The notes: generated from the letters alone by a model not told the origin. 47,894 nt of DNA from Pseudoxanthomonas sangjuensis (GCF_010211755.1 NZ_PDWR01000027.1:1-47894), one strand, 5' to 3'. Shown: positions 31,896 to 42,219, numbered from the stretch's first letter. Translations and numbers: made by a program.

Positions 31896-32441
31896 ATGAC
31901 CAAGCCGAAAAGACTTCCCCCCTGGCACGAGCGTTTCCAGCAGGAAGATGGCCGCGAATGGCTGATCCGGCCGGTGCGCCCGGAAGACGTCGGGCCGTTG
32001 CGCGGCGCCTATGCCCTGCTCGGCCCCGACGAGGTGCGCCGGCGTTTCCTGCACCTGGACGACGGCGAACTGACCGAGCAGGCCGCGCAGCGCCTGTGCC
32101 AGCCCGATCCGCGCAGCGAATTCGTGCTGGTCGCGGCCGAAGACCAGGTTCCCGGCGAGGCGCTGGTCGGCGCGCTGGCGCGCGCGGCCGTGATCCCGCG
32201 CAGCCGCGATGCCGAATACGCGATCCTGATCAGCCGCTTCATCGCCGGCCAGGGCGTCGGCCGCAAGTTGCTGCAGCGCGTGGTGAAGTGGGCGCGCACC
32301 AAGAAGCTCGACTACCTGTACGGCGACGTGTCCGAAAGCAACACGGCGATGCTGCAGCTGGCGCTGTCGTTCGGCTTCCGCCACGACCACGCCGGCAGTT
32401 CGCCGGGGCTGCTGCGGGTGGTGCTGGATCTGAACGAATGA
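31896..32441 (+). CDS. GNAT-family N-acetyltransferase
   Basis: A 181-aa acetyltransferase resembling the GNAT domain of Pat/YfiQ-type protein lysine acetyltransferases. IRPVRPEDVGPLR at the start and LGPDEVRRRFLH are family traits, and the acetyl-CoA motif is RFIAGQGVGRKLL (about 113-125). A role as a protein acetyltransferase is possible but not proven. It has a weak ribosome site (GGGA at about 12 nt). Between it and the methyltransferase lie 106 bp without a gene. Confidence 0.82.
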   Translation: MTKPKRLPPWHERFQQEDGREWLIRPVRPEDVGPLRGAYALLGPDEVRRRFLHLDDGELTEQAAQRLCQPDPRSEFVLVAAEDQVPGEALVGALARAAVIPRSRDAEYAILISRFIAGQGVGRKLLQRVVKWARTKKLDYLYGDVSESNTAMLQLALSFGFRHDHAGSSPGLLRVVLDLNE

Positions 32442-32547
32442 GCATGGCGCCTTCCGACGGACGGTGTCCGCCGGGAGGCATCGGCCGCGTTGGCCGGGAT
32501 GCAGGGGCTCCGGACAGGGACGTCGCGTACCGTCCAGCGAGATTCCC

Positions 32548-33597
32548 ATGGCCATCCAGCAAGACAGACTCAACGAGTTCCTCGGCCGCGCGCTCGACGA
32601 CATGGGCGGTGCGATCAGCGCGACCCTGATCCAGATCGGCGACGAGCTCGGCCTGTACAAGGCGCTGGCGCGCGCGCCGATGACCTCGGCCGAACTGGCG
32701 CAGGCCACCGGCACCCATGAACGCTACGTGCGCGAATGGCTGGGCAACCAGGCCGCCGGCGGCTACGTCGAATACGACCCCGCGGCCGACCGCTACTTCC
32801 TCAGCGAGGAACAGGCGCTGTGCCTGGCGGACCCCGGCGGCCCGGTCGACATCCCCGGCGCCTACAGCGTGATAGAGGCGGTCTTCCACGCCAGGCAGCG
32901 CACGTTGCAGAACTTCCGCAGCGGCGCCGGCATGGAGTGGGGCGAACACCATCCCTGCCTGTTCCATGGCACCGAGCGCTTCTTCCGCGCCGGCTACAAC
33001 GCGCACCTGCTCACCGAATGGCTGCCGGCGCTGGACGGCGTGGTCGCCAGGCTCGAAGCCGGCGCGAAGCTGGCCGACGTCGGCTGCGGCCATGGCGCCA
33101 GCACGGTGCTGATGGCGAAGGCGTTCCCGCGATCCGAGTTCGTCGGCTACGACTACCACGCGCCGTCGATCGACGCAGCGCGCCGCAATGCCGCGGAAGC
33201 GGGCGTGCGCAATGCGCGCTTCGAGGTGGCCGACGCCACCGGCTACCCGGAACGCGGCTTCGACGCGATCGCATTCTTCGACTGCCTGCACGACATGGGC
33301 GATCCGCTCGGCGCCGCGCGCCATGCCCGCGCGGCGCTGTCCGCCGACGGCACCTGCATGCTGGTCGAGCCCTTCGCCGGCGACAGCGTCGAGAGCAACC
33401 TCAACCCGGTCGGGCAGATGTACTACGGCGCCTCCGCGCAGATCTGCGTGCCGGTGTCGCTGGCGCGCAAGGGCCCGGCGCTCGGCGCGCAGGCCGGCGA
33501 AGCCAGGCTGACCGCGATCCTGCACGAAGCCGGTTTCGCGAACGTCCGCCGCGCCACCGAAACCCCGTTCAACATCATCCTCGAAGCCAAACCCTAG
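32548..33597 (+). CDS. SAM-dependent methyltransferase with N-terminal winged helix
   Basis: A 349-aa class I methyltransferase. The N-terminal winged-helix dimerisation domain (1-85) is followed by the SAM-binding motif DVGCGHG (177-183) and acidic YDYH. The order resembles the Rv2258c/O-methyltransferase-like group acting on small or aromatic substrates. The target is unknown. It is followed after 19 bp by a DUF4242 gene, a pairing that suggests cotranscription. Confidence 0.86.
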   Translation: MAIQQDRLNEFLGRALDDMGGAISATLIQIGDELGLYKALARAPMTSAELAQATGTHERYVREWLGNQAAGGYVEYDPAADRYFLSEEQALCLADPGGPVDIPGAYSVIEAVFHARQRTLQNFRSGAGMEWGEHHPCLFHGTERFFRAGYNAHLLTEWLPALDGVVARLEAGAKLADVGCGHGASTVLMAKAFPRSEFVGYDYHAPSIDAARRNAAEAGVRNARFEVADATGYPERGFDAIAFFDCLHDMGDPLGAARHARAALSADGTCMLVEPFAGDSVESNLNPVGQMYYGASAQICVPVSLARKGPALGAQAGEARLTAILHEAGFANVRRATETPFNIILEAKP

Positions 33598-33616
33598 CCC
33601 GCAAACGGAGACTCCG

Positions 33617-33889
33617 ATGCCCAGGTACGTGATCGAACGCAACATCCCCGGCGCCGGCAAGCTGTCGCCGGCCGAACTGCGCGCCGTTTCGCAGAAGTCC
33701 TGCGGCGTGCTGAGCAACCTCGGCCCGCAGATCCAGTGGCAGCAGAGCTACGTCACCGGCGACAAGATCTACTGCGTGTACATCGCGCCGAACGAGGAAC
33801 TGGTGCGCGAACACGCCCGCCAGGGCGGCTTCCCGGCCGACAGCGTTTCGCAGGTCGTCGCCGTGATTGACCCGACCACGGCCGAATAG
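33617..33889 (+). CDS. DUF4242 family protein
   Basis: A 90-aa protein with the DUF4242 pattern. It starts with YVIERNIPGAG and contains QWQQSYVTGDKIYCVYIAPNEELVREHA and GGFPADSVSQV. One studied member (Streptomyces SCO4226) binds nickel; whether this one does is unknown. The start is preceded by GGAGACTCCG. Placement right after the methyltransferase suggests a shared transcript. Confidence 0.88.
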   Translation: MPRYVIERNIPGAGKLSPAELRAVSQKSCGVLSNLGPQIQWQQSYVTGDKIYCVYIAPNEELVREHARQGGFPADSVSQVVAVIDPTTAE

Positions 33890-34007
33890 GCCCGGCGGCC
33901 GCTCGTCGGGCCGCGCCGGCCGGCCTGTCCGGTCCGCGCGGCCATGGACGTTGGATCGGGCAGGGAAGGCGGATGCGGCGCCAGCGTCGCGTCGGCCGCC
34001 CCGCCCC

Positions 34008-34088
34008 GCAAAGGGCCGGGGCGAGGGGGTGGCGCCACAGGGGGGAACCCGCCTTGCGCCGTGTCGCCTCCTCGCCCCGGCCCTTTGC
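34008..34088. repeat. 19-bp inverted repeat upstream of mfd
   Basis: The arms 34008-34026 and 34070-34088 are perfect inverted copies (19 bp, starting GCAAAGGGCC) around a 43-nt GC-rich spacer that itself contains GTGGCGCCAC. A further palindrome-rich GC stretch extends on both sides. No gene is seen in 33890-34187. It could be a REP-type element, a terminator for the DUF4242 gene, or a regulator of mfd. Confidence 0.7.
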
Positions 34089-34187
34089 TTTTCCGCCGCA
34101 AATGGGGCGGCGCGGGCATTTGATCTAAACTGCGCATCCCTCGCGCTGGGCACGGACCGTGTCCGGCGCTGCTGTTGTTTTGTGCGC

Positions 34188-37100
34188 ATGAACGATTCGA
34201 AGAATAGCCCCGACTTCCCGCCCCTTCCCCGCGCCGGCCAGCAGCGTGCGTACTGGCGCGCGCCGGCTTCGCCGACCGCACTGGCGTGGCAGCTGATCCG
34301 TGCCGCCCGGGCGCATGCCGGGCCGTTGCTGGCCATCGCCCGCGACAACCAGCACGCGCACCAGCTCGAATCCGACCTGCACACCCTGCTGGGCGAAGGC
34401 GGCGACCTGCCGGTCCTGCCCTTCCCGGACTGGGAAACCCTGCCCTACGACCGCTTCAGCCCGCACCCGGACATCGTCTCGCAGCGCCTCGCGACCCTGC
34501 ACCGCCTGCCGGCGCTCGAACGCGGCATCGTGATCGTGCCGGTGCAGACGCTGATGCAGCGCCTGCCCCCGCGCCAGCACGTGCTCGGCGGCAGCTTCGA
34601 CTACAAGGTCGGACAGAAGCTCGACTTCGACGCCGAGAAGCGCCGCCTCGAGGCGGCCAGCTACCGCAACGTGCCGCAGGTGCTGGACCCCGGCGATTTC
34701 GCCGTGCGCGGCGGCCTGCTCGACGTGTACCCGATGGGCAGCGACACGCCGCTGCGCATCGAGCTGTTCGACGACGCCATCGATTCGATCCGCGCGTTCG
34801 ACCCGGAAAGCCAGCGCTCGCTGGACAAGGTCGAGCGGGTGAAGCTGCTGCCCGGCCGCGAAGTGCCGCTGAACGAAACCGCGGTCCAGCGCGCGCTGGA
34901 AGCGCTGCGCGAACGCTTCGACGTCGACACCCGGCGCAGCGCGCTGTACCAGGACCTGAAGTCGGGCCTGGCCCCGGCCGGCGTCGAATACTACCTGCCG
35001 CTGTTCTTCGAGCGGACCGCGACGCTGTTCGACTACCTCGGCGACGGCACGCTGCCGCTGCTGGCCGACGGCACCAACGACGCGGTCGAGGCGTTCTGGG
35101 CGCAGACCGCGAACCGCTACGAACAGCGCCGCCACGACCTCGAGCGCCCGCTGCTGCCGCCGGACGAGTTGTACCTGTCGCCCGACGCGCTGCGCGAGCG
35201 GTTGAACCGCGGCGACCGCATCGAAGTCTGCGGCAGGGAGCATCCGCGCTTCGCCGACGCGCACGCGCTGGGCGACCAGCCGGCACCGACGCTGCCGCTG
35301 GCGGCGAAGGACCATGCGCCGGGCGCGGCGCTGCAGTCGTTCCTCGCGGGTTACCCGGGCCGCGTGCTGGTCGCCGCCGATTCGCCGGGCCGGCGCGAAG
35401 CGCTGCTCGAGGTGATGCAGCCGGCCGGACTGGCGCCGAGGACGCTGGACGGATTCCCCGCCTTCGCCGCATCGGAGGAACGCTTCGCCATCGCCACCGC
35501 GCCGCTCGAGGACGGCTTCGCCCTCGACGATCCGCGGATCGCGGTGCTGACCGAACGCCAGCTGTTCCCCGAACGCGCGACCCAGCCGCATCGCCGGCGC
35601 CGCGCCGGGCGCGAGCCGGAAGCGATCATCCGCGACCTCGGCGAGCTGCGCGAAGGCGCGCCGATCGTCCACGAGGACCACGGCGTCGGCCGTTACCGCG
35701 GCCTGGTCGCGATGAACGTCGGCGGCATGCCCGGCGAATTCCTCGAGATCGAATACGCCAAGGGCGACCGCCTGTACGTGCCGGTCGCGCAGTTGCACCT
35801 GATCAGCCGCTACTCCGGCGCGTCGGAGGAAACCGCGCCGCTGCATTCGCTCGGCGGCGAGGCGTGGGCGAAGGCCAAGCGCAAGGCGCAGGAGAAGGTC
35901 CGCGACGTGGCCGCCGAACTGCTGGAGATCCAGGCGCGGCGCCAGGCCCGCGCCGGCCTCGCCCTGCACGTGGACCGCGCGATGTACGAGCCGTTCGCCG
36001 CGACCTTCCCGTTCGAGGAAACGCCGGACCAGCACGCCGCCATCGAGGCGGTGTTGCGCGACCTGCAATCGAGCCAGCCGATGGACCGCGTGGTCTGCGG
36101 CGACGTCGGCTTCGGCAAGACCGAGGTCGCGGTGCGCGCCGCGTTCGCCGCCGCCAGCGCCGGCAAGCAGGTCGCGGTGCTGGTGCCGACCACGCTGCTG
36201 GCCGAACAGCATTACCGCAACTTCCGCGACCGTTTCGCCGACTGGCCGCTGCGGGTCGAGGTGCTGTCGCGCTTCAAGACCAAGAAGGAAATCGAGGCGG
36301 AACTGCAGAAGGTCGCCGAAGGCAGGCTCGACGTGATCGTCGGCACCCACCGCCTGCTGCAGCCGGACGTGAAGTTCAACGACCTGGGCCTGGTCATCGT
36401 CGACGAGGAGCAGCGCTTCGGCGTGCGCCAGAAGGAAGCGCTGAAGGCGCTGCGCGCCGAGGTGCCCCTGCTGCCCCTGACCGCCACGCCGATCCCGCGC
36501 ACACTGAACATGGCGATGGCCGGGCTGCGCGACCTGTCGATCATTGCCACGCCGCCGGCGAACCGGCTGGCGGTGCAGACCTTCGTCACTCCATGGGATG
36601 GCGCGCTGCTGAAGGAATCGTTCCAGCGCGAACTGGCGCGCGGCGGCCAGGTCTACTTCCTGCACAACGACGTCGAGAGCATCGGCCGCATGCAGCGCGA
36701 ACTGCAGGAACTGGTGCCCGAGGCGCGCATCGGCATCGCCCACGGGCAGATGCCGGAACGCGAGCTGGAACAGGTGATGCTGGGCTTCCAGAAGCAGCGC
36801 TTCAACGTGTTGTTGTGCACCACCATCGTCGAGAGCGGCATCGACATCCCGAACGCCAACACCATCATCATCAACCGCGCCGACAAGTTCGGCCTGGCGC
36901 AGTTGCACCAGCTGCGCGGCCGCGTCGGCCGTTCGCACCACCGCGCCTACGCCTACCTGCTGACCCCGGACACGCGCCTGACCCCGGATGCCGAGCGCCG
37001 GCTCGAGGCGATCGCCTCGATGGACGAACTCGGCGCCGGCTTCACCCTGGCCACGCACGACCTGGAGATCCGCGGCGCCGGCGAACTGCTCGGCGAGGAC

Positions 37101-37655
37101 CAGAGCGGGCAGATGGCCGAGGTCGGCTTCAGCCTGTACACCGAGCTGCTGGAGCGCGCGGTGCGCTCGATCCGCCAGGGCAAGCTGCCGGACGTCGATG
37201 CCGGCCAGGAAAGCCGCGGCGCCGAGGTCGAACTGCACGTGCCGGCGCTGATCCCGGACGATTACCTGCCCGACGTGCACGCCCGCCTGACCCTGTACAA
37301 GCGCATCAGCGGCGCGCGCGACAAGGACGAGCTGCGCGACCTGCAGGTCGAGATGATCGACCGCTTCGGCCTGCTGCCGGATGCGGCCAGGCACCTGTTC
37401 GCGGTCGCCGAACTGAAGCTGGCCGCGACCGCGCTGGGCGTGCGCAAACTGGACCTCGGCGAAGCGAGCGGCCGCATCGTCTTCGAGAGCAAGCCGAACA
37501 TCGACCCGATGACGGTGATCCGGATGATCCAGAAGCAGCCGAAGATCTACGCGATGGACGGTCCGGACAAGCTGAAGATCAAGCTGCCGATGCCGGAGGC
37601 CGCAGACCGTTTCAACGCGGCGAAGGGCCTGCTGGCGGCGCTGTCGCCCGACTGA
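34188..37655 (+). CDS. mfd: Transcription-repair coupling factor Mfd
   Basis: A 1,155-aa ATP-driven translocase that removes stalled RNA polymerase at DNA lesions and recruits UvrA (E. coli 1,148 aa). The N-terminal UvrB-homology region starts near residue 45. The RNA polymerase-interacting Tudor-like domain follows with [10 protein letters not shown] (about 495). The RecG-like motor has Walker A with K644 ([10 protein letters not shown]), DEEQ box D739-Q742, TATPIPRTL and RGRVGRS. The C-terminal UvrA-interaction domain ends the protein. The start at 34188 gives the family length; the open frame upstream is noncoding. Confidence 0.97.
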   Translation: MNDSKNSPDFPPLPRAGQQRAYWRAPASPTALAWQLIRAARAHAGPLLAIARDNQHAHQLESDLHTLLGEGGDLPVLPFPDWETLPYDRFSPHPDIVSQRLATLHRLPALERGIVIVPVQTLMQRLPPRQHVLGGSFDYKVGQKLDFDAEKRRLEAASYRNVPQVLDPGDFAVRGGLLDVYPMGSDTPLRIELFDDAIDSIRAFDPESQRSLDKVERVKLLPGREVPLNETAVQRALEALRERFDVDTRRSALYQDLKSGLAPAGVEYYLPLFFERTATLFDYLGDGTLPLLADGTNDAVEAFWAQTANRYEQRRHDLERPLLPPDELYLSPDALRERLNRGDRIEVCGREHPRFADAHALGDQPAPTLPLAAKDHAPGAALQSFLAGYPGRVLVAADSPGRREALLEVMQPAGLAPRTLDGFPAFAASEERFAIATAPLEDGFALDDPRIAVLTERQLFPERATQPHRRRRAGREPEAIIRDLGELREGAPIVHEDHGVGRYRGLVAMNVGGMPGEFLEIEYAKGDRLYVPVAQLHLISRYSGASEETAPLHSLGGEAWAKAKRKAQEKVRDVAAELLEIQARRQARAGLALHVDRAMYEPFAATFPFEETPDQHAAIEAVLRDLQSSQPMDRVVCGDVGFGKTEVAVRAAFAAASAGKQVAVLVPTTLLAEQHYRNFRDRFADWPLRVEVLSRFKTKKEIEAELQKVAEGRLDVIVGTHRLLQPDVKFNDLGLVIVDEEQRFGVRQKEALKALRAEVPLLPLTATPIPRTLNMAMAGLRDLSIIATPPANRLAVQTFVTPWDGALLKESFQRELARGGQVYFLHNDVESIGRMQRELQELVPEARIGIAHGQMPERELEQVMLGFQKQRFNVLLCTTIVESGIDIPNANTIIINRADKFGLAQLHQLRGRVGRSHHRAYAYLLTPDTRLTPDAERRLEAIASMDELGAGFTLATHDLEIRGAGELLGEDQSGQMAEVGFSLYTELLERAVRSIRQGKLPDVDAGQESRGAEVELHVPALIPDDYLPDVHARLTLYKRISGARDKDELRDLQVEMIDRFGLLPDAARHLFAVAELKLAATALGVRKLDLGEASGRIVFESKPNIDPMTVIRMIQKQPKIYAMDGPDKLKIKLPMPEAADRFNAAKGLLAALSPD

Positions 37656-37704
37656 GCCCGAGCCCTTGGCGCCGCGGAGGCGCCGGGTGTGGCAAGCTGC
37701 GGCC

Positions 37705-38394
37705 ATGTCCACCGCGATGCCCGCCTTCGCCGGCTGGGATGGCAGCACTGCCCAGGCGCGCGAGCTGCAACGGCAACTCGCGCGCGAGGTCGTGCTGGAA
37801 GACGGCATGCCGGCAGCGCCGGCCCTGCTGGCCGGCTTCGACGTCGGCTTCGAGGATGCCGGCGCCACCACCCGCGCCGCCGCGGTGCTGCTCGACGCGG
37901 CCACGCTGCAGCCGCTCGAGACCCGGGTGGCGCGCGTGCCGACCGCGATGCCCTACGTGCCCGGCCTGCTCAGTTTCCGCGAACTGCCCGCGCTGCTGCA
38001 GGCGCTCGCGCAACTTTCGCGCCGGCCCGGGCTGGCCTTCATCGACGGCCATGGCATCGCCCACCCGCGCCGGCTCGGCATCGCCGCGCACTTCGGCGTG
38101 GCCACCGGCCTGCCCAGCATCGGCGTGGCGAAGAAGCCGCTGGTCGGCCGCTTCGACGAACCCGGTCCGCTACGCGGCGACCACGTGCCGCTGTGGCACG
38201 GCGACGAACAGATCGGCTGGGTCCTGCGCAGCAAACCGCGCTGCAAGCCGCTGATCGTCTCGCCGGGCCATCGCGTGTCGATGCCGTCGGCGCTGCACTG
38301 GACATTGCGCACGCTGGCCGGCTACCGCCTGCCCGAACCGACCCGGCTGGCCGACCGGCTGGCTTCGCGGCGCGGCGCGGTGGCGACCGGCTGA
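37705..38394 (+). CDS. nfi: Endonuclease V (deoxyinosine 3'-endonuclease)
   Basis: A 229-aa nuclease that cuts the second bond 3' of deoxyinosine. The metal site is complete: D46 (AGFDVGFED), E93 (LSFRELP), D114 ([12 protein letters not shown]), matching E. coli Nfi D35, E89, D110. The VTxQH-like stretch near the end is less clear. It lies 49 bp after mfd on the same strand. The two repair genes may be cotranscribed, since no terminator separates them. Confidence 0.93.
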   Translation: MSTAMPAFAGWDGSTAQARELQRQLAREVVLEDGMPAAPALLAGFDVGFEDAGATTRAAAVLLDAATLQPLETRVARVPTAMPYVPGLLSFRELPALLQALAQLSRRPGLAFIDGHGIAHPRRLGIAAHFGVATGLPSIGVAKKPLVGRFDEPGPLRGDHVPLWHGDEQIGWVLRSKPRCKPLIVSPGHRVSMPSALHWTLRTLAGYRLPEPTRLADRLASRRGAVATG

Positions 38395-38457
38395 TCGACA
38401 GACGGCCACCGCTGTCGGCATGATGGCAGGCCTCCTCCGCACGCCGCGCCTTCACCG

Positions 38458-39282
38458 ATGAAACCGACGCTTCTCCTGCTTCTTTCCCTGGCGCTGGCCG
38501 GCTGCGCGGGCATCCGCGCTTCCGACGGCGTCAGCTTCGTCGTCGTGCGCCATGCGGAGAAGACCAGCGACACGGAACGCGATCCGGACCTGTCCGTTGC
38601 CGGCAGGATGCGCGCGCAGCAACTCGCCGGCCTGCTTGCGGGGCGGGACCTCGTCGCCGTCTATGCCACCGAATACAAGCGCACACAGCAGACCGCCCGG
38701 CCCGGCGCCGACGCGCACCGCCTGCCGGTGACCGTCTACGCAGCAAAGTCGCCGGCCGTGGAATTCGCCGCGCGTTTGAAGGCCGCGCATCGGCGCGGGA
38801 CGGTACTGGTCGTCGGCCACAGCAATACCGTGCCCGGCATCGTTTCCGCGCTGTGCGACTGCGACGCCGCGCCGATGCCGGAAAGCGAATACGACCGCGT
38901 CAGCACGGTGCGCATCGGCGCCGACGGGAAACCGGCGCTGGAAACCGGCCGTTACGGCGACGCCACGCCGGCGTCCGCGACGATCGCCTACGGAGCGCCC
39001 TTCACCCTCGCGGCCGGCCAGTCGGTTACCCTGCCCGACCGCAGCGCGTTGCGTTACGTCGGGACGATCAACGATTCGCGCTGCCCGCCGGACGTGCAAT
39101 GCATCTGGGCCGGCGACGCCGAGGCGCGCTTCGAATGGCGCGCGCAGGGCTCGAACGACGCGGAAACCTTCTCGCTGCATACCCACCAGGGCGAACGCAG
39201 CCATATGCTCGCCGGCCGCACCCTCGCGCTCGAGTCGCTGGCGAACGGCGACGCGCCGGCCGTGACATTGAAGGTCGAGTGA
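38458..39282 (+). CDS. Lipoprotein histidine phosphatase fused to a CPxxVQCxWAG domain
   Basis: A 274-aa predicted lipoprotein. The signal peptide ends in lipobox LAGC with C16 as the lipidated residue. A SixA/phosphoglycerate-mutase-like domain (25-165) has R31-H-A-E-K and the second histidine H121 (VVGHSNT). The C-terminal part (about 175-274) is a beta-rich domain with C209-PPDVQ-C215-IWAG, a motif otherwise seen in small periplasmic or lipoprotein domains of unknown role. The substrate is unknown. The fusion is seen directly in the open frame; the domain boundaries are inferred. Confidence 0.82.
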   Translation: MKPTLLLLLSLALAGCAGIRASDGVSFVVVRHAEKTSDTERDPDLSVAGRMRAQQLAGLLAGRDLVAVYATEYKRTQQTARPGADAHRLPVTVYAAKSPAVEFAARLKAAHRRGTVLVVGHSNTVPGIVSALCDCDAAPMPESEYDRVSTVRIGADGKPALETGRYGDATPASATIAYGAPFTLAAGQSVTLPDRSALRYVGTINDSRCPPDVQCIWAGDAEARFEWRAQGSNDAETFSLHTHQGERSHMLAGRTLALESLANGDAPAVTLKVE

Positions 39283-39284
39283 TT

Positions 39285-39309
39285 CCTTCTCCCGCTTGTG
39301 GGGAGAGGG
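39285..39309. repeat. Partial intergenic palindrome (CTTCTCCC type)
   Basis: CCTTCTCCC and GGGAGAGGG around GCTTGTG. It matches the left arm of the longer repeat at 41127-41257 and appears to be a shorter relative of it. Confidence 0.5.
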
Positions 39310-39406
39310 AGTTGCGGAAGCCGGAACAATCCATTCCCGCGGCCGGCATGCAGGTACGCCCGGCCCGTGCGATGCTGGCTCGGTTCCCCGAAGCGAGGAA
39401 AGCCGC

Positions 39407-40270
39407 ATGACCACGATCATTCCCCCGCGCACGCACGATCTCGGCGGCGGCTTCATGGTCCGCCGCGCGGTGCCGAGCATCCAGGCGCGCAGCGTCGGCC
39501 CGTTCGTGTTCGTCGACCACATGGGCCCGGCGGTCTTCGAGCCCGGCCGCGGCATGGACGTGCGCCCGCACCCGCACATCGGCCTGGCCACGGTGACCTA
39601 CCTGTGGTCCGGTTCGATCCGGCACAAGGACACGCTCGGCTCCGAGCAGGTGATCACGCCGGGCGCGGTCAACTGGATGACCGCCGGCCGCGGCATCGCC
39701 CACTCCGAACGCACGCCGGTCGACGTGCGTACGCGCCGGCACGAAGCGCACGGGATGCAGACCTGGGTCGCGCTGCCGAAGAGCCACGAGGAAGTCGCGC
39801 CCGAATTCCACCACCACCCCGCCGACGCCATCCCGCACTGGACCCGCGGCGGCGTGTCCGGCCGCGTCATCGCCGGCCGCGGCTTCGGCCTCGAATCGCC
39901 GGTGCGCGTGTTCGCCGACACCTTCAACGTCGCCCTCGACCTCGACGCCGATGCCGAACTCGACATCGACGACCGCGCGGTCGAGCGCGCGCTGTACGTG
40001 CTCGAAGGCGATGCGCAACTCGACGGCGCCGACATCCCGGCGCAACACCTGGTCGTGCTCGACCCCGGCAGCAGGCCGAAGCTGCGCGCGAAGACGCCGC
40101 TCAAGGCGATGCTGCTCGGCGGCGAGCCGCTCGACGCGCCGCGGCACATGTGGTGGAACTTCGTTTCCAGTTCGAAGGAACGCATCGAGCAGGCCAAGCT
40201 GGACTGGAAGGAAGGCCGCTTCGGGCAGATCCCCGGCGAGACCGAGTTCATTCCGCTGCCGGATCGCTGA
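39407..40270 (+). CDS. Pirin family protein
   Basis: A 287-aa bicupin. The metal ligands in the N-terminal cupin are H55, H57 (RPHPHIG), H99 and E101 (GIAHSERTP), the classical pirin set that binds iron. Many bacterial pirins are quercetinase-like dioxygenases or stress regulators; the function here is not fixed. The start at 39407 has GAGGAA six nucleotides upstream. It differs from the pirin at 41269-42129 and is not a recent duplicate of it (the loops are unlike). Confidence 0.92.
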   Translation: MTTIIPPRTHDLGGGFMVRRAVPSIQARSVGPFVFVDHMGPAVFEPGRGMDVRPHPHIGLATVTYLWSGSIRHKDTLGSEQVITPGAVNWMTAGRGIAHSERTPVDVRTRRHEAHGMQTWVALPKSHEEVAPEFHHHPADAIPHWTRGGVSGRVIAGRGFGLESPVRVFADTFNVALDLDADAELDIDDRAVERALYVLEGDAQLDGADIPAQHLVVLDPGSRPKLRAKTPLKAMLLGGEPLDAPRHMWWNFVSSSKERIEQAKLDWKEGRFGQIPGETEFIPLPDR

Positions 40271-40377
40271 CCCGCGCGCCGCGGGAAGCCGCTAACGAAT
40301 CCGCAACATCTTCCCCGGGGGCTTCGGCTATGTTCGCCGCGCCGCACTGGCGCGGCACATGGATGGGGGAAGTCACA

Positions 40378-41100
40378 ATGAGTCTTGCGAAGAAACTCGC
40401 GGCCGAGTTCCTCGGCACGTTCTGGCTGGTGCTGGGCGGCTGCGGCAGCGCGGTACTCGCGGCGAACTTCGGCGGCGACGGCAATCCGCTGGGCATCGGC
40501 CTGCTCGGCGTGGCGCTGGCCTTCGGCCTGACGGTGCTGACCGGCGCCTACGCCTTCGGCCACATCTCGGGCGCCCACTTCAACCCGGCGGTCAGCTTCG
40601 GCCTGTGGGCCGGCGGCCGCTTCCCGACCAAGGACCTGCTGCCGTACATCGTCGCGCAGGTGCTGGGCGCGATCGCGGCGGGTTTCATCCTGTTCCAGGT
40701 CGCCAGCGGCAAGGCCGGCTTCGCCATCGATCCGGCCTCGGCCGGCGCCTTCGCGACCAACGGCTACGATGCCCTGTCCCCGGGCGGCTATTCGGCCGCG
40801 GCGGCGTTCCTGTGCGAAGTGGTGCTGACCGCGTTCTTCCTGATCGTGATCATGGGCTCGACCCACGGCCGCGCCCCGGCCGGCTTCGCCCCGATCGCGA
40901 TCGGCCTGGCGCTGACCCTGATCCACCTGATCAGCATCCCGGTGACGAACACTTCGGTGAACCCGGCGCGCTCGACCGGCGTCGCGCTGTTCGTGCAGGG
41001 CGGCGCGTTGTCGCAGTTGTGGCTGTTCTGGGTCGCGCCGATCCTCGGCGGCCTGGTCGGCGGCATCATTTACAAGTGGCTGGGTAGCGACAAGAACTAA
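40378..41100 (+). CDS. aqpZ: Aquaporin Z
   Basis: A 240-aa water channel with six transmembrane helices and two half-helices. The NPA boxes are at N69-P-A (GAHFNPAVS) and N195 (VNPARSTG). The selectivity filter has His in LIHLIS, a small residue in VTNTSV, and the Arg of NPAR, the AqpZ rather than the glycerol-facilitator pattern. The start is preceded by GGGGGAAG eight nucleotides away. It is followed by the repeat block at 41127-41257. Confidence 0.95.
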   Translation: MSLAKKLAAEFLGTFWLVLGGCGSAVLAANFGGDGNPLGIGLLGVALAFGLTVLTGAYAFGHISGAHFNPAVSFGLWAGGRFPTKDLLPYIVAQVLGAIAAGFILFQVASGKAGFAIDPASAGAFATNGYDALSPGGYSAAAAFLCEVVLTAFFLIVIMGSTHGRAPAGFAPIAIGLALTLIHLISIPVTNTSVNPARSTGVALFVQGGALSQLWLFWVAPILGGLVGGIIYKWLGSDKN

Positions 41101-41126
41101 CGGCGGGCCCTGCCGCGGTATTCACC

Positions 41127-41257
41127 CCTTCTCCCGCTTGCGGGAGAAGGTGCCCGAAGGGCGGATGAGGGCGCGAGCGCAGCGAGCCTGCTTTCAAAAA
41201 GCCGAACCCTCACCCTCGCGCTTCGCGCGTTTCCCTCTCCCGCACTGCGGGAGAGGG
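41127..41257. repeat. Composite palindromic intergenic repeat
   Basis: The first hairpin is CCTTCTCCCG/CGGGAGAAGG (41127-41136 with 41141-41150). The second is CCCTCTCCCGC/GCGGGAGAGGG (41233-41243 with 41247-41257). The DNA between them runs TGCCCGAAGGGCGGATGAGG and onward to ACCCTCACCCTCGC. Paired boxes of this form are common in xanthomonad intergenic regions. It separates the convergent aqpZ and pirin genes and may terminate both. Confidence 0.75.
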
Positions 41258-41268
41258 ATTCAGCCACT

Positions 41269-42129
41269 TCAGAACCGGCCTTCCTGGAAATCGACGAAGG
41301 CCTGCATCAGTTCCTGCTTGGTGTTCATCACGAACGGGCCGTAGCGCATCACCGGCTCGCCGATCGGACGGCCGGCGACGAGGATGACCCGCGCGGGCTG
41401 CGCGCCCGCGCGCAACGACAGCGACGGGCCGCCGCCGAGCACCGCGAGTTCCCGCGTTTCCAGCGTGCGGCCGTCGTCGCCCTCGCCCACCGTCGCCGTA
41501 CCTTCGTAGGCGTAGAGGAAGGCGTTGTGGCCTTCCGGCAGCGCGTACTCCCACGCCGCGCCGGCGTCGAGCGCGATGTCGAGGTAGACCGGATCGGTCG
41601 CCGGCTGTGCGATCGGGCCGGCGACATCGCCGACCGCACCGGCGATGACCTTCACCGATACGCCCGGCTTCGGCTGCGCGACCGGGATCTTCTCCGGGGC
41701 GAATTCCTGGTACTTCGGCGCGGTCATCTTGTCCTTCGCCGGCAGGTTGACCCACAGCTGGAAGCCGCGCATGCGCCCGGAATCCTGTTCCGGCATCTCC
41801 GAATGGACCAGGCCGCGGCCGGCGGTCATCCACTGCACCGCGCCGGAGGTCAGCAGGCCTTCGTTGCCGTGGTTGTCCTTGTGGCGCATGCGGCCGTCGA
41901 GCATGTAGGTGACGGTCTCGAAGCCGCGGTGCGGGTGGGCCGGGAAGCCGGCGATGTAGTCCTCGGCCTTGTCGGTGCCGAACTCGTCGAGCAGCAGGAA
42001 CGGATCGAGGTCGGGCAGCTCCGGGCCGCCGATCACGCGGGTCAGCTTGACTCCCGCGCCATCGGACGTGGGCATGCCGCGCACCTTGCGGACGATGCGG
42101 GCGGGTTGCGTCTGGGCGATGGCGTTCAT
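41269..42129 (-). CDS. Pirin family protein
   Basis: A 286-aa bicupin. The metal ligands are H65, H67 (PAHPHRGF), H109 and E111 (GLVHSEMP). The ending MRYGPFVMNTKQELMQAFVDFQEGRF is a strong signature of the YhhW/YhaK-type pirin branch, related to quercetin 2,3-dioxygenase. A strong AGGAGG five nucleotides upstream fixes the start. It follows the aldehyde dehydrogenase by 90 bp on the same strand and could share its transcript. Confidence 0.93.
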   Translation of the reverse strand: MNAIAQTQPARIVRKVRGMPTSDGAGVKLTRVIGGPELPDLDPFLLLDEFGTDKAEDYIAGFPAHPHRGFETVTYMLDGRMRHKDNHGNEGLLTSGAVQWMTAGRGLVHSEMPEQDSGRMRGFQLWVNLPAKDKMTAPKYQEFAPEKIPVAQPKPGVSVKVIAGAVGDVAGPIAQPATDPVYLDIALDAGAAWEYALPEGHNAFLYAYEGTATVGEGDDGRTLETRELAVLGGGPSLSLRAGAQPARVILVAGRPIGEPVMRYGPFVMNTKQELMQAFVDFQEGRF

Positions 42130-42219
42130 GGGACCTCCTGGATGTCCGCACAATATGCCGGCGGACGGGCGCGCCGGAACGGCCGGCCGCGCAACCATCC
42201 GTTCCACCGGCGCAGCGCA

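Noticed and set aside
34125-37904. A 1,259-codon open frame on the minus strand opposite mfd
   Set aside because: It is the antisense shadow of mfd in GC-rich DNA (Ala/Val/Leu/Gln-rich, no domains). Similar shadows lie opposite most genes here.
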